Shown: one piece after another, positions 61,301-64,000 of the stretch
Position numbering within the stretch: the first letter of the stretch is position 1
Layout: each line of letters begins with the position of its first letter
Assembly: GCF_037975245.1 (NCBI RefSeq)
Contig: NC_092564.1
Span: forward strand, 14,759,984 to 14,823,983
DNA: 64,000 nt
Origin: Apostichopus japonicus
Taxonomy: Eukaryota > Echinodermata > Holothuroidea > Aspidochirotida > Stichopodidae
Direction of reading: 5' to 3'
Made by a program: the position numbers and the translations under genes
The notes under the pieces: model-generated
What the model saw: the letters and a program-made list of their open reading frames with translations, nothing else
Told to the model about the DNA's origin: nothing
Databases searched by the model: none

Positions 61301-62414
61301 CAAACTTCGACAGCTTAATAAAAGAAAGGAAACATTATCATTCTTCCCCCACACTAGGGTGCTGATATAAGGGCTAACACTTTTACAGGTCACCAGTTTT
61401 TGCCACCAATTCTATTGTGTTAAAAATGCTAAACCTTCTTACAATTAAAGTGTTTACCCTGAAAGAACTAAGTGACACTCTCATAATTGAATATTGTTGA
61501 GACTTCAAAATTAAAATGATTGTCGAAGCTCGTTTAAGGCCTGATTAACGAATGCCAATTATCATATCTAGTGACATCTTCAGAAGTGTTATTGCAAAAC
61601 ATCTAATCATACATGTCACTAACGATCAATTGAATTATCAATGTTCTGTAAATAACATTCCTTTCAATCGCTATGAATCAAAGGAATTTAACTGTTGCTC
61701 AATTTACATCAAACAAAAGAAAGGTGTGTTTCACAAATTAGGACAATATGAAGCAAAAATGGCTTGTTTAAATATCTGCAGATAGGAAAGGTCACAAAAT
61801 CTGAACAATTATAAAGACATGATTAAGAAAACATTTGAAAACTTACTATGACTATTAGGTCACCTAACAATTAAACCCTTCATTATGTAGTGGGTATTAA
61901 AGTAGTTAATGTTTGTCTTCAAACAAATTGATACGATACAGTATCGCATCCAACATTGACACTCATACAATGCTTAAAGGCATTGAAGACTCCCCCCAAA
62001 CCGCGTGCCGCGCTCTGAAAAAGTCAACTTTCCATTGCTTCTCCTACAAAATGCAGACAGTACTGAAACGTGATACCTTGTTATCTTTAGCTGGACCTGA
62101 GATGTCCATCGCTATATTGTTTGTACACTGTGCTGTATGCAGCTGTATGTACTGACTGTACACTAGTGTCTAATTACCGAAGGTAGCAAGCTGTGTGCGT
62201 ATTTTCTGGGATCGATGGTGGTGTCTAACACTTATGTTACACCTCATTCGAAACTAGGTTAGATTACCGGCATTAGACCTTTCTTTTTGCATGAGACTTC
62301 ACTCCCATTAAACTAAGTGACTTTTCCCCCACTGTCTATGATACAATTGACACATGTACACTAGCTTGATCAATAATAACTCTGGATGCAACTATTTGGA
62401 CCAGCTTACCATGA

Positions 62415-62615
62415 TGGCATACAGCAGGGAATCATTTATCCTATATCGCATCCCAAAAATGCAAAACGTTCAAGTTACTTTACAATTGCAAAGATGTATA
62501 GCAGTTTTCTACACAGAAACTATAGTATTCAATGAGAGAACAGATTCTGAGCCTTCAAAAATGCTATGCAAAATTTGAACACTAAAATATTCCCTGTACA
62601 GTACTGCTTACACAC
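62415..62615. repeat. Dispersed repeat, copy 2 of 2
   Basis: Diverged partner of 50697-50900, in the same orientation 11.7 kb away; the common blocks are listed at that entry. Confidence -1.
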
Positions 62616-64000
62616 CAGTGTATCTTTATTCAAATTAGCAAAGTAGACACAAAATCGCCCCCAAGGGAAAACAACAACAACAAACAATTGCGTCTCATTT
62701 TCTTGCCATGCACAGAGTATCTAAGAAATCTAAGCAGGGGAATTTTGACACAGACCAGAATGTATCAACATTATTATAGATCAATTTGACTTCTCCCTCC
62801 AAAAAATATCTCCTCAAAAGAGAGAGAAAGGACTCTCTGCAAATATAAATGACTGATGATGTCGCTCCTAAAAATCTGTCCCTCCTAGCAGAATCTGTCT
62901 CTCATCCGTCACCGGCCAACGTCATCTGTTCGGGTTCGGCTAACTCATGAATTTGTTAGATAAATTGAAGGAGACCGCTACAGGGCTCTCCGTCCCCGAC
63001 GACTGACGCTCCAGTCTGATGTTTCAGCTGCTTCCTTCCAACATTTAAATTGCGTAAGGGAAATATAAAAAGGAAAAAAGTCGGCAACCTTTGGTAGCCT
63101 CAACTTTACAAAACTAACAGACTTTTAAAATAGAATACCACCCGGCAGCAGGTCGGTATCACGGCAAGCAAATAGCTAGCTGGGCATAAAAATAGACATT
63201 ATATTCCCACATGATACAAATAAGGGATAAACAAGTCTCGGTTTTTAAAACTAAGAAGACAAAAAATTACTTAGTTAGTTTTCTATCCTGTGATGTAAAC
63301 ACGTGACGGTCTTTTAGTAACAGATTTGTTCACTTTATATGAGTTGGCTTAATTTAAGCCATTTCACATTTATGATTTGTACTGTAATGTTTGTTGTTAC
63401 AAAGTACCACAATAACCACATACTCAAAAGTAACTATTCAATTCCGGACAATTTCCAACAAATTTTCAGTTGGCCAAGTCAGGAAAGAGGTCGTTGCTAT
63501 TGAGTAAGCCAGCAGATGGGACCCCTTCAGAGAGCTGCTTGTTGACTAATACAAAAGTTCCAAAGGTCATTGCCTTGTAAAAACTGAGGATCTCATAAAT
63601 AGTCATTAGTGGGCCTATCTTCCTCAATTGCATCAATTTCTGCAAGTATAATTACGGTCAAAGCAGATAATGTGAGCTTAAGTCACCCGTAGTTTATATT
63701 GAACAGTCACCCAATGTTTATCAGCAAATTTCCTGAAACATTTTATAAATGTCATCTGCAATTGGCCCCCAAATTATAGAGCAATAAAAGCTAAAATTGC
63801 AAAAAGCTGTCAAAGAGTACTTTTTCCTAGAATTTCTGGCCCTCAGCAATCCTTCACAGCCCATGTTTAAAGAGCATTATACTTTCAGAACATTTAAATT
63901 TCTCAGTCTGAGGAAAATATTCTAATGTGATGGAGGTATTAAATGCTTTATATTAAAGTATCAGCGTAGGTGACCATTATTTAACTTTCTAGCAAATTTT

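Larger units (their letters stand above)
49017..64000 (-). other. Sequence upstream of the Ig1 exon; intron or 5' flank
   Basis: No exon with a signal peptide and a phase 1 donor was found in these 15 kb, so this is probably part of a long first intron. It contains a diverged dispersed repeat pair (50697-50900 and 62415-62615), G runs (50151-50163, 57703-57713), a C run (60367-60377), a GT microsatellite (55305-55320) and a CpG-richer non-repetitive block (62860-63020). Short ORFs here look random in composition. Confidence -1.

Noticed and set aside
1-64000. CRISPR arrays, operons, rRNA genes, viral genes
   Set aside because: None seen; the spliced gene and repeat content show animal nuclear DNA.

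Overview
The window is animal nuclear DNA: AT-rich, intron-dense, full of microsatellites, long G/C homopolymers, tRNA-derived SINEs and short inverted-repeat elements, with no prokaryotic-style long ORFs. One gene on the minus strand explains nearly all the coding signal. It is the extracellular part of a DCC/neogenin (Frazzled/UNC-40) netrin/RGM receptor. I reconstructed 16 consecutive internal exons between 49016 and 609. All splice sites are GT-AG and all 15 junctions keep the reading frame, giving 1027 codons with no stop. Domain order is Ig1-Ig2-Ig3-Ig4, a Thr/Pro-rich linker, then six fibronectin III repeats, which is the diagnostic DCC/neogenin layout. The source is probably a marine invertebrate, plausibly an echinoderm or other deuterostome. 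That rests on base composition, repeat types and a neogenin-like protein, and I cannot fix the species.

Layout from the gene's 5' side: 64000-49017 is upstream sequence or intron in which I could not find the signal-peptide exon. Ig1 is at 48726-49016, followed by a 16 kb intron with several mobile elements. Ig2 is split over 32529-32631 and 25994-26187, Ig3 over 24574-24721 and 22488-22630, and Ig4 is at 15965-16240. The linker and FN1 lie at 12304-12577 and 11452-11600, FN2 at 10634-10927, FN3 at 9914-10108 and 8957-9070, FN4 at 7834-8118, FN5 at 5603-5771 and 3637-3782, and FN6 at 1478-1582 and 609-803. The transmembrane segment and cytoplasmic P1-P3 region must lie below position 1.

Three things stand out. 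Ig3 has lost both core cysteines, each replaced by valine. The 3' end and splice donor of the second Ig3 exon form the first unit of a degenerate tandem array that repeats donor-like sites about eleven times into the intron. The FN4 exon has a NAGNAG tandem acceptor. The introns also hold two inverted-repeat elements with target-site duplications, two SINE families, and several short ORFs that look coding (42.6, 33.35, 29.1 and 16.6 kb). These could be a nested gene, alternative terminal exons or repeat relics, and I keep them at low confidence.
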